Program-made: the position numbers and the translations under genes
Source: Maritimibacter sp.
GTDB lineage: Bacteria > Pseudomonadota > Alphaproteobacteria > Rhodobacterales > Rhodobacteraceae
Direction: 5' to 3'
DNA: 19,983 nucleotides
Assembly (NCBI GenBank): GCA_020441225.1
Contig: JAGRMP010000096.1
Location: 1 to 19,983, forward strand
Notes under the pieces: generated by a model
Seen by the model: the letters and a program-made list of their open reading frames with translations, nothing else
Database searches by the model: none
What the model was told of the DNA's origin: nothing
Part shown: piece after piece, positions 7,780 to 16,566 of the stretch
How the letters are laid out: each line of letters begins with the position of its first letter
Position numbering within the stretch: the first letter of the stretch is position 1

Positions 7780-9296
7780 TGGGTCATGTCCTCGACCTCT
7801 TGCCCGGAGCCGCCAAACGCCTGCAACCGGTTCATGATGAATGCCTGTTTGTCCAGGTATCCCGCCGCCGCGGCCTTGGTGAAGGTCGCCCAGGGGGCGG
7901 CGGTGTCTGCGAGCGCCGCCGCGAGCGCGGTGGCCAGCGGGTTGGCGCAGCCGGGGGTGGCCGGGTCGTAGTCGGGGCAGTCGGCCGTCGCGACATGGAC
8001 GGCCGGCGGCGCAGCCCCCGGCCCGGTCGCGGTCGCGTCGTGCTGCGGCACGTTGCACAGCCTCAAAGCGGCGGTGTTGAGATCGGCGTCGATAAAGACA
8101 AGCCCCGCCCCGAGCTTCGTGCCGAACATCGGCGTGTCGAGAACCCAGCCGCCGGTGTTGTAGATCGCGGGCGGCATGGCGACGCCCGGGAGTGGCAGCC
8201 GGGCTTCGAAAGGTTTGTGGGTATGGCCGAAGATGAAGGTGAGCTCCTCCATCTTCGCCCCCTGCCCCGCTTCGGCGATCTGGCTCAGGACCGTACCGGA
8301 GAGATAGGCCTTGAGCCCGGCGAGGCTGTCCTCGCTCAGGGCCGCGAAATAGCTGAAGCGCTCCAACTGGCCGTAGCTGCCGATGACGGAATCGACCAGC
8401 GCCTCGGACGCGATCCCGGCGAGCTGTTTCGCGGTCGCGCTGCGCGGCAGCGGCAGGCGGCTCCCGAGCCTGGCGGCGAGGATCTGCGCCAGCCTGCGGT
8501 TGAAGCGCACATCCGCGCCGCCGGTCACCTCGGCATCGTGCGCGCGCATGATCTCGGCCCCGAGCCGGCCGTCGTCGCCGTCGTTCGACCACAGGAAGTC
8601 GATCCAGTTCGCGTTGAGCTGTTCGAGCGTTTCGGCGTCGTAGGAGATCCCGGGGCGGCCTTCGAGCGCGGCCGTGAGGCTCGACATCGCGTGATAGGCC
8701 GCCTCGATGAAATGGCCGTGGTGCAGGACGACGACCCGTTTGCCGTCACCCGAAACCAGCCCCATGTTGGGATAGACCGTGGTGACGCCCGCGAAGCCGT
8801 GGCGGCGCGCCACCGTGTCGAGCAGCGCCGCCACCGGCAGGCCGCCCGGGTCGGCGAAGGCGGGAGTGGTGTGACGGAACTGTGCGCCGGTCGGAGCTGA
8901 ACCGTGGCCCGGGGCTGCCATGTTCTGGAAACGGGTCACGGTCCAGAGCTCGTGGTCGTGGTTGCCCGGCACGAAGACGAAGGGCCCGAGCCAGTCGGCC
9001 GCGCCGGCCTGCGCCAGCGCCGCCATCAACGCCTCGAAGGCCGCGAGCGCGTTTTCGGGCGTGCCGAGCGAGAGGTCGAGCACGTCGCCGAGCAGCACGA
9101 GCTGCGGCTTTTGCGCCGGGGGACCGGAAGGGTGGAGCGCCTTGAGCGTCGCGACGAGCCCGGCGCAGAGCGCGTCGCGCAGCTCGGCGACAGCGCCACC
9201 GGCATGCGCCCCTCCGGTTGCAGGCGCATCGGTCAGGAGCGCAGTCGCCGCGCCCAGATGCAGATCGGAAATGCAGACAAACTGAATCTGTGCCAC
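7776..9296 (-). CDS. Calcineurin-like metallophosphoesterase
   Basis: A 506-residue dinuclear-metal phosphoesterase with all the classical motifs in order: DLH (D11, H13), GDVLD (D71, D74), GNHD (N112-D114), HHGHF (H192-H195) and GHTH (357-360). Substrates in this superfamily range from cyclic nucleotides and nucleotides to phosphoproteins and phospholipids; nothing here fixes which. About 130 residues follow the GHTH motif, longer than minimal CpdA-type phosphodiesterases. The insert between HHGHF and GHTH (~196-350) is alpha-rich and may form a cap. I chose GTG at 9296, which places the first beta strand (IQFVCISDLH) at the N-terminus with a G-rich stretch just upstream. The same frame stays open to 9638, but that extension is low in family character and crosses the divergent promoter region. 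The stop overlaps the GMC-hydrolase start by 4 bp, so the two are probably translationally coupled. Confidence 0.85.
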   Translation of the reverse strand: MAQIQFVCISDLHLGAATALLTDAPATGGAHAGGAVAELRDALCAGLVATLKALHPSGPPAQKPQLVLLGDVLDLSLGTPENALAAFEALMAALAQAGAADWLGPFVFVPGNHDHELWTVTRFQNMAAPGHGSAPTGAQFRHTTPAFADPGGLPVAALLDTVARRHGFAGVTTVYPNMGLVSGDGKRVVVLHHGHFIEAAYHAMSSLTAALEGRPGISYDAETLEQLNANWIDFLWSNDGDDGRLGAEIMRAHDAEVTGGADVRFNRRLAQILAARLGSRLPLPRSATAKQLAGIASEALVDSVIGSYGQLERFSYFAALSEDSLAGLKAYLSGTVLSQIAEAGQGAKMEELTFIFGHTHKPFEARLPLPGVAMPPAIYNTGGWVLDTPMFGTKLGAGLVFIDADLNTAALRLCNVPQHDATATGPGAAPPAVHVATADCPDYDPATPGCANPLATALAAALADTAAPWATFTKAAAAGYLDKQAFIMNRLQAFGGSGQEVEDMTQ

Positions 9297-9441
9297 GCCG
9301 CCCCCAATGCTTTCGGCGATGATAGCAAATACCGGGATACACAGGGAAAAAAATCGGCGGCCCCGCGCGCCCGGGGTTCGAAACGCCGCAACCGCCGTCG
9401 GCCCCGGCGATAAATGCACCGCTGGACCGGTCAGCAACCCG

Positions 9442-9453
9442 GGGGTGCACCCC
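9442..9453. repeat. Perfect 12-bp palindrome GGGGTGCACCCC
   Basis: The sequence reads identically on both strands over 12 bases. It sits in the divergent intergenic region, 176 bp before the efflux adaptor start and 146 bp before the phosphoesterase start. It could be an operator half of the control region or simply a GC-rich coincidence; no cognate regulator is encoded next to it. Confidence 0.45.
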
Positions 9454-9462
9454 ACCCGCAAA

Positions 9463-9482
9463 AAGTTTGCAAGTACGCACTT
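9463..9482. repeat. Tandem AAGTNNGC repeats followed by inverted ACTT
   Basis: Two adjacent 8-mers, AAGTTTGC and AAGTACGC, share six of eight bases and are followed by ACTT, the inverse of AAGT. This gives both a direct repeat and a 4-4-4 inverted repeat in 20 bp. Placed in an intergenic control region, it is a candidate regulator-binding site. The evidence is sequence symmetry only. Confidence 0.3.
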
Positions 9483-9615
9483 CGGGCATTGGCGGGCCGC
9501 CGAACCCGTGCGACGATTTGGCCCTGTGACCCGCATGCGCGGGCTGGCAATGATCGGCGGATGGAAATCGGGCGCCCGGTGACGGCGGCGCCACGACACC
9601 ATCGAGCGGCAGGAC

Positions 9616-9620
9616 AGGAG
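9616..9620 (+). promoter_or_regulatory. Ribosome binding site AGGAG for the RND adaptor gene
   Basis: AGGAG lies eight bases before the ATG at 9629. It fixes the start of the efflux adaptor and is the clearest ribosome site in the left half of the window. Confidence 0.75.
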
Positions 9621-9628
9621 ACGACAGG

Positions 9629-11131
9629 ATGGGTGCACTTGCCCGGGCCGGCGCGGGGCTCGCTATTTCGGGGGCGGCGCTCGCCCTGGTCCTGACCGCA
9701 GGCGCGATCACCTATCGCGCCTGGGAACAGGGGCCGGTCGAGACCGAAGCCGCGCGCACGCCGCGCGAACGCGCCTACGCGGTCGAGATCGCGACGCTGG
9801 AGCCCGCGACGGTCACCCCGATCATCACCGCCTACGGGCGGCTCGAAAGCGGGCGGACGCTCGAGCTGCGCGCGCCGCTCGCGGGCACGCTGGTCGAGCT
9901 TGCGGGCGCGTTCCGCGACGGGGGCGCGGTCGCCGAGGGCGATCTGCTCTACCGGATCGACCCGGCCAAGCTCGAAACCGCGCTGGCACTCGCCGGGACC
10001 GACGTTGCCGAGGCCGAAGCCGGGCTCGCTGAGGCGCGTGCGGCGCTGGAACTGGCGAAGCTCGAAGCCGAGGCCGCCCAGCAACAGCTCGACCTGCGCG
10101 ACCAGGCGCTCGCCCGGCAGAAGGACCTGAGCGACCGTGGCGTCGCCACCGCCGCCGAGCTGGAAACCGCGACCCTCGCGCGCGCCGCCGCCCAGCAGAC
10201 GCTGATCAACCGCCAGCAGGTCGTCGCCGGCGACGAGGCCGGGGTGGCCCAGGCCGAGATCACCCTCGACCGCCGCCGGATCGCCGAGACCGAGGCGCGC
10301 CGGGCGCTGGAAGACGCCAGCCGCACTGCGCCGTTTGCGGGCGTGCTCGCCGACGTGACGGCGGAGCCGGGCGGGCTCGTTTCCGCCAATGAACGGCTCG
10401 CGGTGCTGATCGACCCGGCCGATATCGAGGTCGCTTTCCGGGTGACATCGAACCAGTTTTCCCGCCTGCTGAACGATCAGGGCAGCCTGCGCAAGGCCGA
10501 CATGGTGGTCGAGGTGCAGCGCGGCCGACAGATCACTGAACTGCCCGCCAGGCTCGACCGGGCGGGCGCGGAGATCGCCGAGGACAAGGTCGGACGGCTG
10601 GTCTACGCCAAGCTCGTCGAACCGGATGCGAGTTTCATCCAGCCCGGCGACTTCGTCACAGTCCGCATCCCCGAACGGCCGCTCGACAATGTCGCCACCA
10701 TCCCCGCATCGGCGGCGACGACGGACGGGCGGATCCTGCTGCTGGGCGCCGACAACCGCCTCGAAGAGGCACAGGCGACGCTCCTGCGCCACCAGGGCGA
10801 CGCGTTGATCGTCACTGACGTACCCTTTGGTCGGCAATACGTGACCGCGCGTGCGCTGCAGCTCGGCACCGGCATCCAGGTGACGCCGGTCGCGCCCGCC
10901 GCACCGGACGCCGAAACCGTCGCGCCAGCGGCGGCGGACACGCCCGCCGCGCCCGAAGCCGACACCATCGCGCTCGACGACGACCGCCGCGCCGCCATCG
11001 TCGCCTTCATCGAGGCGAGCGAGAAGATGAAGCCTGAGAAGAAGGCGCAATGGCTCGAAGAGCTGAGCCGCCCCGAGGTGCCGCGCGCGACGGTCGAGAA
11101 GTTTGAAACCATGATCGCGGGGGGCCAGTGA
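9629..11131 (+). CDS. RND efflux system periplasmic adaptor (membrane fusion protein)
   Basis: A 500-residue HlyD/AcrA-type adaptor that would bridge the inner-membrane RND pump at 11131 to an outer-membrane channel. Residues 8-28 form a hydrophobic N-terminal anchor without a lipobox cysteine. The first half of the barrel-sandwich (lipoyl-like) domain spans ~80-112 (LRAPLAGTLVEL, then GDLLYRID). A long Ala/Glu/Gln-rich alpha-helical hairpin covers ~115-230, and the second lipoyl half follows (TAPFAGVLADV). Beta-barrel and membrane-proximal domains extend to ~415. An Ala/Pro linker then leads to an extra charged helical tail (~448-500), which ordinary AcrA-like proteins lack. The start is supported by AGGAG eight bases upstream. 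The stop overlaps the pump start as TGATG. No TolC-type outer-membrane gene and no regulator gene lies alongside. The exported substrate is unknown. Confidence 0.92.
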   Translation: MGALARAGAGLAISGAALALVLTAGAITYRAWEQGPVETEAARTPRERAYAVEIATLEPATVTPIITAYGRLESGRTLELRAPLAGTLVELAGAFRDGGAVAEGDLLYRIDPAKLETALALAGTDVAEAEAGLAEARAALELAKLEAEAAQQQLDLRDQALARQKDLSDRGVATAAELETATLARAAAQQTLINRQQVVAGDEAGVAQAEITLDRRRIAETEARRALEDASRTAPFAGVLADVTAEPGGLVSANERLAVLIDPADIEVAFRVTSNQFSRLLNDQGSLRKADMVVEVQRGRQITELPARLDRAGAEIAEDKVGRLVYAKLVEPDASFIQPGDFVTVRIPERPLDNVATIPASAATTDGRILLLGADNRLEEAQATLLRHQGDALIVTDVPFGRQYVTARALQLGTGIQVTPVAPAAPDAETVAPAAADTPAAPEADTIALDDDRRAAIVAFIEASEKMKPEKKAQWLEELSRPEVPRATVEKFETMIAGGQ

Positions 11132-14100
11132 TGGCCGGGGACACGACCGAAAGGGCGGGCGGCGTGCTGAGCTATTTCACCCGTCACCGCACCGCGGCAA
11201 GCTTCCTCATGGTGGTGATGCTGGCGCTCGGGCTGGTCGCCGCGACCAAGATCCGCTCGCAATTCTTTCCCGACGTGGTGGTCGACACGGTCACTGTCTC
11301 CGTCGCCTGGGACGGCGCCGGTCCGGAAGAGCTCGACCGCTCGGTGGTCGCGCTGCTCGACCCCGCGTTGCAGGGCGTCGAGGGGGTGACCGGTTCGTCC
11401 GCCGTCTCCAAGGACAATGCCACCACGATCACCCTGACCTTCGTTCCCGGCTGGGACATGGCGCGCGCCACCGAGGACGTGAAAGCCGCCGTCGAGGGCG
11501 TGCGCAGCCTGCCGGACACCACCGAGGAGCCGGTCGTGCGCCGGGGCGTGTGGAAGGACAAGGTGACCGAGGTGGTGATCTGGGGCGACATCGCCCCCGA
11601 CCAGATCGTCCAGATCGGCGACGATTTCGTCGCCCTGCTCTACCGCGCCGGCATCACCCGCACCGCGATCACCGGGGTGGCGGCGCCGCAGATCGACGTC
11701 GCCGTGCCGGAGACGGCGCGGATCCGCCACGACATCTCGCTCAAGGAGGTGGCCGACGCCATCGCCCGCGAGATCGACACAAGGCCCGCGGGCGACGTGG
11801 CGGGCGGCGGGGCCCGGCTGCGCGCGGGCACCGAGACACGTTCGGCGGACGAGATCCGCGACCTCGTGGTGCGCACCAACCCCGACGGTTCGCAGCTCTA
11901 CCTGCGCAACCTCGGCACCGTCTCCGTGACCGGCTCCGACGCGGACCGGGCCTATTCCATGGAGGGGCTGCCGGCGATGCTGATCCGGGTCGACCGCACC
12001 GCCGAAGGCGACGCGATCGGCATGGAAGCCACGGTGCGCGCCCTCGCCGCGGCAATGGAGCCGGAGCTGCCCGCGGGGGTACAGGTGGCGCTCATCAACG
12101 CGCGCGCGCAGGACATCACCGGCCAGCTCGACATCCTGATGAAGAACGGTCTCTCCGGTCTTGTCCTCGTGCTGATCGTGCTGTTCCTGTTCCTCTCGGC
12201 ACGCACCGCCTTCTGGGTCGCGATGGGCATCCCGGTCTCGATGCTGGCTGCCGTGGCGGTGATGTATGCGATGGGGCTGACCATCAACATGATGTCGCTC
12301 TTCGCGCTCATCATCACCCTCGGCATCGTGGTCGACGACGCCATCGTCGTTGCCGAACATGCCGACCACCGCCACCGCCGGCTCGGCGACAGCCCCGCTG
12401 CCGCGCCGGTGAACGCGGTGCGCAAGATGCTGGGGCCGGTGTTCAGCTCGACCGCGACCACGGTGCTCGCCTTCGTCGCGCTTCTGTTCATCGGCGGCGA
12501 GTTCGGCTCGATGATCGCCGATATCCCCTGGGTGGTGACGGCGGTGCTGATCGCCTCGCTGATCGAGAGCTTCCTGATCCTGCCCAACCACATGCGCCAC
12601 GCCCTCGCCGCCGGGGCGAAACGGCGCTGGTACGACTGGCCCTCGACCCAGTTCAACCGCGGGCTCGCCTGGGTCACCGACCATCTTTTCGCGCCATTCA
12701 TGGTCTGGGTGGTGCGGCTGCGCTACCTCGTGGTCGCCGCCGCGCTGGTGCTGCTCGCGCTCTCCTACGCGCAGGTGCAGCGCGGCACGGTGCCCTTTGC
12801 CTTTTTCACCGCGCCCGAACGCGGCTCGGTCACCGGCAATTTCGCCTTCCTGCCCGGGGCGACACGCGAGGACGCGCGCGCCTTCACCCGCGAGCTCGAC
12901 CGCGCGGTCGCGGCGGTCGGCGCGGCCTACGAGGCCGAAAGCGGCACCTATCCCATCGTCCATGCGCTCGCCCAGGTCGGCGGCACCGCGGCCAAGGGCA
13001 TCCCCGGCCAGGAGACGATGGAGCCCGACACGCTCGGCTCGATGGACATCGGCCTCGTGAGCGCCGACGCACGCGATTTCTCGGCGCAGGATTTCGTGCG
13101 CATGCTGATGGCCGAGATCCAGCGCCCGGCGGGCCTGTCGGTCCTGAGTTTCCGCAGCCAGGGCGCGGGTCCGGGCGGCGATTCGCTCGCGGTCAATTTC
13201 TACGGGACCGACGGTTTCGCGCTCAAGGCGGCGGCGAGCGATCTGATCGCGGCGCTGGGGCAATACCCTGAAGTCACCGGCCTGCAGGACAGCCTGCCCT
13301 ACGGCAAGGAAGACATGGTGCTGGAGCTCACCGCGCAGGGCGAGGCGCTCGGCTTCACCACCGAGACCATCGGCGCGGAGCTGTTCGGGCGGCTGAACGG
13401 GATCACCGCAGTCGAGTTCCCGGCAGGCACCCGGACCACGGCGGTGACCGTGCGCCTGCCCGAGGACGAGCTTACTGCCGATTTCCTCGACACCACGCTG
13501 ATGCGCACGCCCGCGGGCGAGTGGGTGCCGCTCGGCGAGATCGTGACCGCCGAAAGCGCCATCGCCTTTTCCACCGTCAACCGTGAAAACGGGCGGCGGG
13601 TGGTCTCGGTCACCGGCGCGCTGGCCGAGGACGATCCCGCCCGCGCCACCGAGATCGGTGCCGCGCTGAGGACCGAGATCCTGCCCGCCATTGCCGTGGC
13701 GCAGGGCGTCGACTGGGACCTCGGCGGGCTCGCGCTGCAGCAGGACAGCTTCCTCGACGAGGCGATGGTCGGCTTCCTGCTCTGCATCGCGGGGATCTAC
13801 CTGGTGTTGGGCTGGGTCTTCGGCTCGTGGTTCCGCCCGCTGATCGTCATGGCCGTGATCCCCTTCGGCCTGATCGGCACGATCTGGGGCCACATGCACT
13901 TCAACCTCGCGATGTCGCTCTTCACCATCATCGGGCTGATCGGCATGTCGGGGATCATCATCAACGACGCCATCGTGCTGGTGACCACGGTGCAGGAATA
14001 CGCAGCGCGGATGCCGATCGTGTCGGCGGCGATCTCCGGCACCAAGGACCGGCTGCGCCCGATCATGCTGACCACGCTCACGACGGTGCTCGGCCTCGCA

Positions 14101-14529
14101 CCGCTGATGTACGAGGAAAGCCGGCAGTCGCTGTTTCTCAAGCCCACGGTGGTCACGCTGGTCTACGGCCTCTCGGTCGGCTTCTTCATCGTGCTGCTGC
14201 TGATCCCGACGCTGCTGGTGATCCAGGCCGACGCGGCCCAGGCGTTCCGCAGCCTGCGCCGGCTCGCGGGCGGGCACCGGGTGCCCGCGTCACTGCGCGC
14301 GGGGCTCGCCCTGGCCGCCGTCGCGATCCTGGCGGTCGAACTGGCGCTGGTCCTGCCCTGGGCCAGGACCGGCGCCCTGCCGGGCTGGCTCGCCGCACGC
14401 GCAGGCCACCTGCCCCCGGGGCTTGCGCTTTGCATCGCGGGACTGGTCGCGGCCCTGGTCATCGCGGCGCTGTGGTATGCCGTCGCGGCGCTGACCGCCC
14501 GGCGCCGCCCGGCCCGGCCGGCGGCGTAG
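11131..14529 (+). CDS. RND efflux pump inner-membrane permease
   Basis: A 1132-residue proton-driven transporter of the HAE/AcrB-like RND superfamily, with the usual duplicated plan: one TM helix, a large periplasmic loop, a helix bundle, and the same again. TM4 carries the conserved proton-relay pair D402-D403 (VVDDAIVV). The equivalent TM10 segment reads IINDAIVLV, with N945-D946 where AcrB has Lys-Asn, so the relay lysine is absent, as in many non-AcrB members. The core ends near residue 1045. About 80 further residues add two hydrophobic segments (~1054-1077 and ~1094-1118), giving a predicted 14 rather than 12 helices, and end in an Arg/Pro-rich tail. I chose ATG 11131, which overlaps the adaptor stop (TGATG) and has a G-run six bases upstream; GTG 11128 is the alternative. 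It is translationally coupled to the adaptor. Confidence 0.93.
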   Translation: MAGDTTERAGGVLSYFTRHRTAASFLMVVMLALGLVAATKIRSQFFPDVVVDTVTVSVAWDGAGPEELDRSVVALLDPALQGVEGVTGSSAVSKDNATTITLTFVPGWDMARATEDVKAAVEGVRSLPDTTEEPVVRRGVWKDKVTEVVIWGDIAPDQIVQIGDDFVALLYRAGITRTAITGVAAPQIDVAVPETARIRHDISLKEVADAIAREIDTRPAGDVAGGGARLRAGTETRSADEIRDLVVRTNPDGSQLYLRNLGTVSVTGSDADRAYSMEGLPAMLIRVDRTAEGDAIGMEATVRALAAAMEPELPAGVQVALINARAQDITGQLDILMKNGLSGLVLVLIVLFLFLSARTAFWVAMGIPVSMLAAVAVMYAMGLTINMMSLFALIITLGIVVDDAIVVAEHADHRHRRLGDSPAAAPVNAVRKMLGPVFSSTATTVLAFVALLFIGGEFGSMIADIPWVVTAVLIASLIESFLILPNHMRHALAAGAKRRWYDWPSTQFNRGLAWVTDHLFAPFMVWVVRLRYLVVAAALVLLALSYAQVQRGTVPFAFFTAPERGSVTGNFAFLPGATREDARAFTRELDRAVAAVGAAYEAESGTYPIVHALAQVGGTAAKGIPGQETMEPDTLGSMDIGLVSADARDFSAQDFVRMLMAEIQRPAGLSVLSFRSQGAGPGGDSLAVNFYGTDGFALKAAASDLIAALGQYPEVTGLQDSLPYGKEDMVLELTAQGEALGFTTETIGAELFGRLNGITAVEFPAGTRTTAVTVRLPEDELTADFLDTTLMRTPAGEWVPLGEIVTAESAIAFSTVNRENGRRVVSVTGALAEDDPARATEIGAALRTEILPAIAVAQGVDWDLGGLALQQDSFLDEAMVGFLLCIAGIYLVLGWVFGSWFRPLIVMAVIPFGLIGTIWGHMHFNLAMSLFTIIGLIGMSGIIINDAIVLVTTVQEYAARMPIVSAAISGTKDRLRPIMLTTLTTVLGLAPLMYEESRQSLFLKPTVVTLVYGLSVGFFIVLLLIPTLLVIQADAAQAFRSLRRLAGGHRVPASLRAGLALAAVAILAVELALVLPWARTGALPGWLAARAGHLPPGLALCIAGLVAALVIAALWYAVAALTARRRPARPAA

Positions 14530-14556
14530 GACCCCGGAGGGACGGGAGGCGGCCGG

Positions 14557-14590
14557 ACCCGGTCGAAGCACATCGGCTGCGGGACCGGGT
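14557..14590. terminator. Candidate bidirectional transcription terminator hairpin
   Basis: An 8-bp perfect inverted repeat, ACCCGGTC at 14557-14564 and GACCGGGT at 14583-14590, with an 18-base loop. It lies between the convergent ends of the RND permease gene (14529) and pcaF (14644), where a shared terminator is expected. There is no T-run on either side, so it is not a classical intrinsic terminator and could be Rho-assisted. Confidence 0.4.
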
Positions 14591-14643
14591 GACGGCCGCA
14601 GGTTCGAACGGAGGCCCGGTCTCAGGTCAGGCTCGGGCCGGGA

Positions 14644-15846
<1,203 letters not shown>

Positions 15847-15878
15847 GGGTCCGTTCGGGTCGGTTCTAAAATCGGAGC

Positions 15879-15891
15879 GCGCTCAGAGCGC
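15879..15891. repeat. Short perfect inverted repeat at the pcaJ stop codon
   Basis: GCGCTC, one base, then GAGCGC: a perfect inverted repeat spanning the pcaJ stop codon in the 36-bp pcaJ-pcaF gap. As RNA it could fold as a 5-bp stem with a 3-base loop. It may affect coupling or mRNA processing, or be chance in GC-rich DNA. Confidence 0.3.
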
Positions 15892-16566
15892 CGGGACGGT
15901 CAGCTCACCCACCGGCTGAGGCGTCTTCAGCTCGGCCCCGGTCAGCGCCTGGAGATCGTCGAAGGAGATATCGGCGACCTTCTCGCGCAGCACGAAATGC
16001 CCGTCTTCGACATCGACCACCGCGAGGCTGGTGTAGACCCGGGTGACGCATCCCAGCCCGGTGAGCGGCAGAGAGCAGCGCTCGACCAGCTTCGGTTCGC
16101 CCTTCTTGGTCACGTGGTCGGTGAGGACGGCGACGCGCTTGGCGCCGTGGACCAGGTCCATCGCCCCGCCCACCGCGGGCACGCCGCCGCGGCCGGTCGA
16201 CCAGTTCGCCAGATCGCCGTTCTGCGCCACCTCGTAGGCGCCGAGGATGGCGACGTCGAGATGACCGCCGCGCACCATGGCGAAACTGTCGGCGTGGTGG
16301 AAAAAGGCGGTGCCCGGCTTCAGCGTGATCGCTTTCTTGCCGGCGTTGATCAGGTCCCAGTCTTCTTCGCCCTCGGGCGGCGCCTCGCCGAAGCCGAGCA
16401 CGCCGTTTTCGGTGTGAAAGACCGCGTGCCGCCCCTCGGGCTGGAACCGCGCCACCATCTCGGGAAAACCGATGCCGAGGTTCACATAGGCCCCGTCCTC
16501 GATGTCCTGCGCCGCGCGCCAGGCGATCTGGGCGTTCGACAGCCTGATGTCCGCGAGATCCTTCAT
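15883..16566 (-). CDS. pcaJ: 3-oxoadipate CoA-transferase subunit B
   Basis: The beta subunit of the PcaIJ heteromer, which transfers CoA from succinyl-CoA to 3-oxoadipate to give 3-oxoadipyl-CoA. At 227 residues it has the usual subunit-B length. It shows the family signatures: VNLGIGFPEMVA at 28-39, the catalytic glutamate E53 in TENGVLGFG (the residue that forms the glutamyl-CoA thioester), and the GGHLDVAILGAYEV and KRVAVLTDHV.KKGEPK blocks. The ATG at 16566 overlaps the pcaI stop by 4 bp (ATGA), and a GGAGG lies about ten bases upstream, so the two subunits should be made in step. The gene is often annotated as a generic subunit B of 3-oxoacid CoA-transferase; succinyl-CoA:acetoacetate transferase is the main alternative, made unlikely by the pcaF neighbour. 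Confidence 0.95.
   Translation of the reverse strand: MKDLADIRLSNAQIAWRAAQDIEDGAYVNLGIGFPEMVARFQPEGRHAVFHTENGVLGFGEAPPEGEEDWDLINAGKKAITLKPGTAFFHHADSFAMVRGGHLDVAILGAYEVAQNGDLANWSTGRGGVPAVGGAMDLVHGAKRVAVLTDHVTKKGEPKLVERCSLPLTGLGCVTRVYTSLAVVDVEDGHFVLREKVADISFDDLQALTGAELKTPQPVGELTVPAL

Larger units (their letters stand above)
9297..9628. promoter_or_regulatory. Divergent intergenic region between the phosphoesterase and RND efflux operons
   Basis: This 332-bp stretch separates two divergent operons and must hold promoters for both. It has an A/T-rich patch at about 9324-9354, with a run of seven A residues, in otherwise GC-rich DNA. On the minus strand this patch offers TATCAT (9318-9323) as a possible -10 for the phosphoesterase operon, with only a weak -35. 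Further right are a perfect 12-bp palindrome (9442-9453), a tandem AAGTNNGC repeat followed by ACTT (9463-9482), and a short CCCGC/GCGGG hairpin (9530-9543). I could not identify a confident sigma70 promoter for the efflux genes. Open frames crossing the region are extensions of neighbouring genes and show no recognisable protein features. Confidence 0.5.

Noticed and set aside
2908..7971. A 1687-codon open frame on the + strand antisense to the GMC-hydrolase and cyclase genes
   Set aside because: Its translation is rich in Arg, Gly, His and Asp with no recognisable domain, and it mirrors the strongly GC-biased codons of the real minus-strand genes. Long antisense frames are expected at this GC content.
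7780..8592. N-terminal extension of the GMC-hydrolase frame
   Set aside because: This Arg-rich stretch lies wholly within the phosphoesterase gene in another frame. The ATG at 7779 with the ATGA overlap and the following FAD motif is the natural start.
9490..9529. A sigma70-like promoter for the efflux genes (TTGGCG near 9490 with GACGAT 17 bp on)
   Set aside because: The -10 matches the consensus at only three of six positions and the -35 is modest. I could not separate it from background.
9297..9638. N-terminal extension of the phosphoesterase to an ATG at 9638
   Set aside because: It would cross the divergent efflux start and the AT-rich promoter region, and it adds 114 residues with no family similarity ahead of the first catalytic strand.
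10603..14277. A 1224-codon minus-strand open frame antisense to the RND genes
   Set aside because: The composition is His/Asp/Arg/Gln-rich and low-complexity, with no motif. The plus strand encodes an unmistakable RND adaptor and permease.
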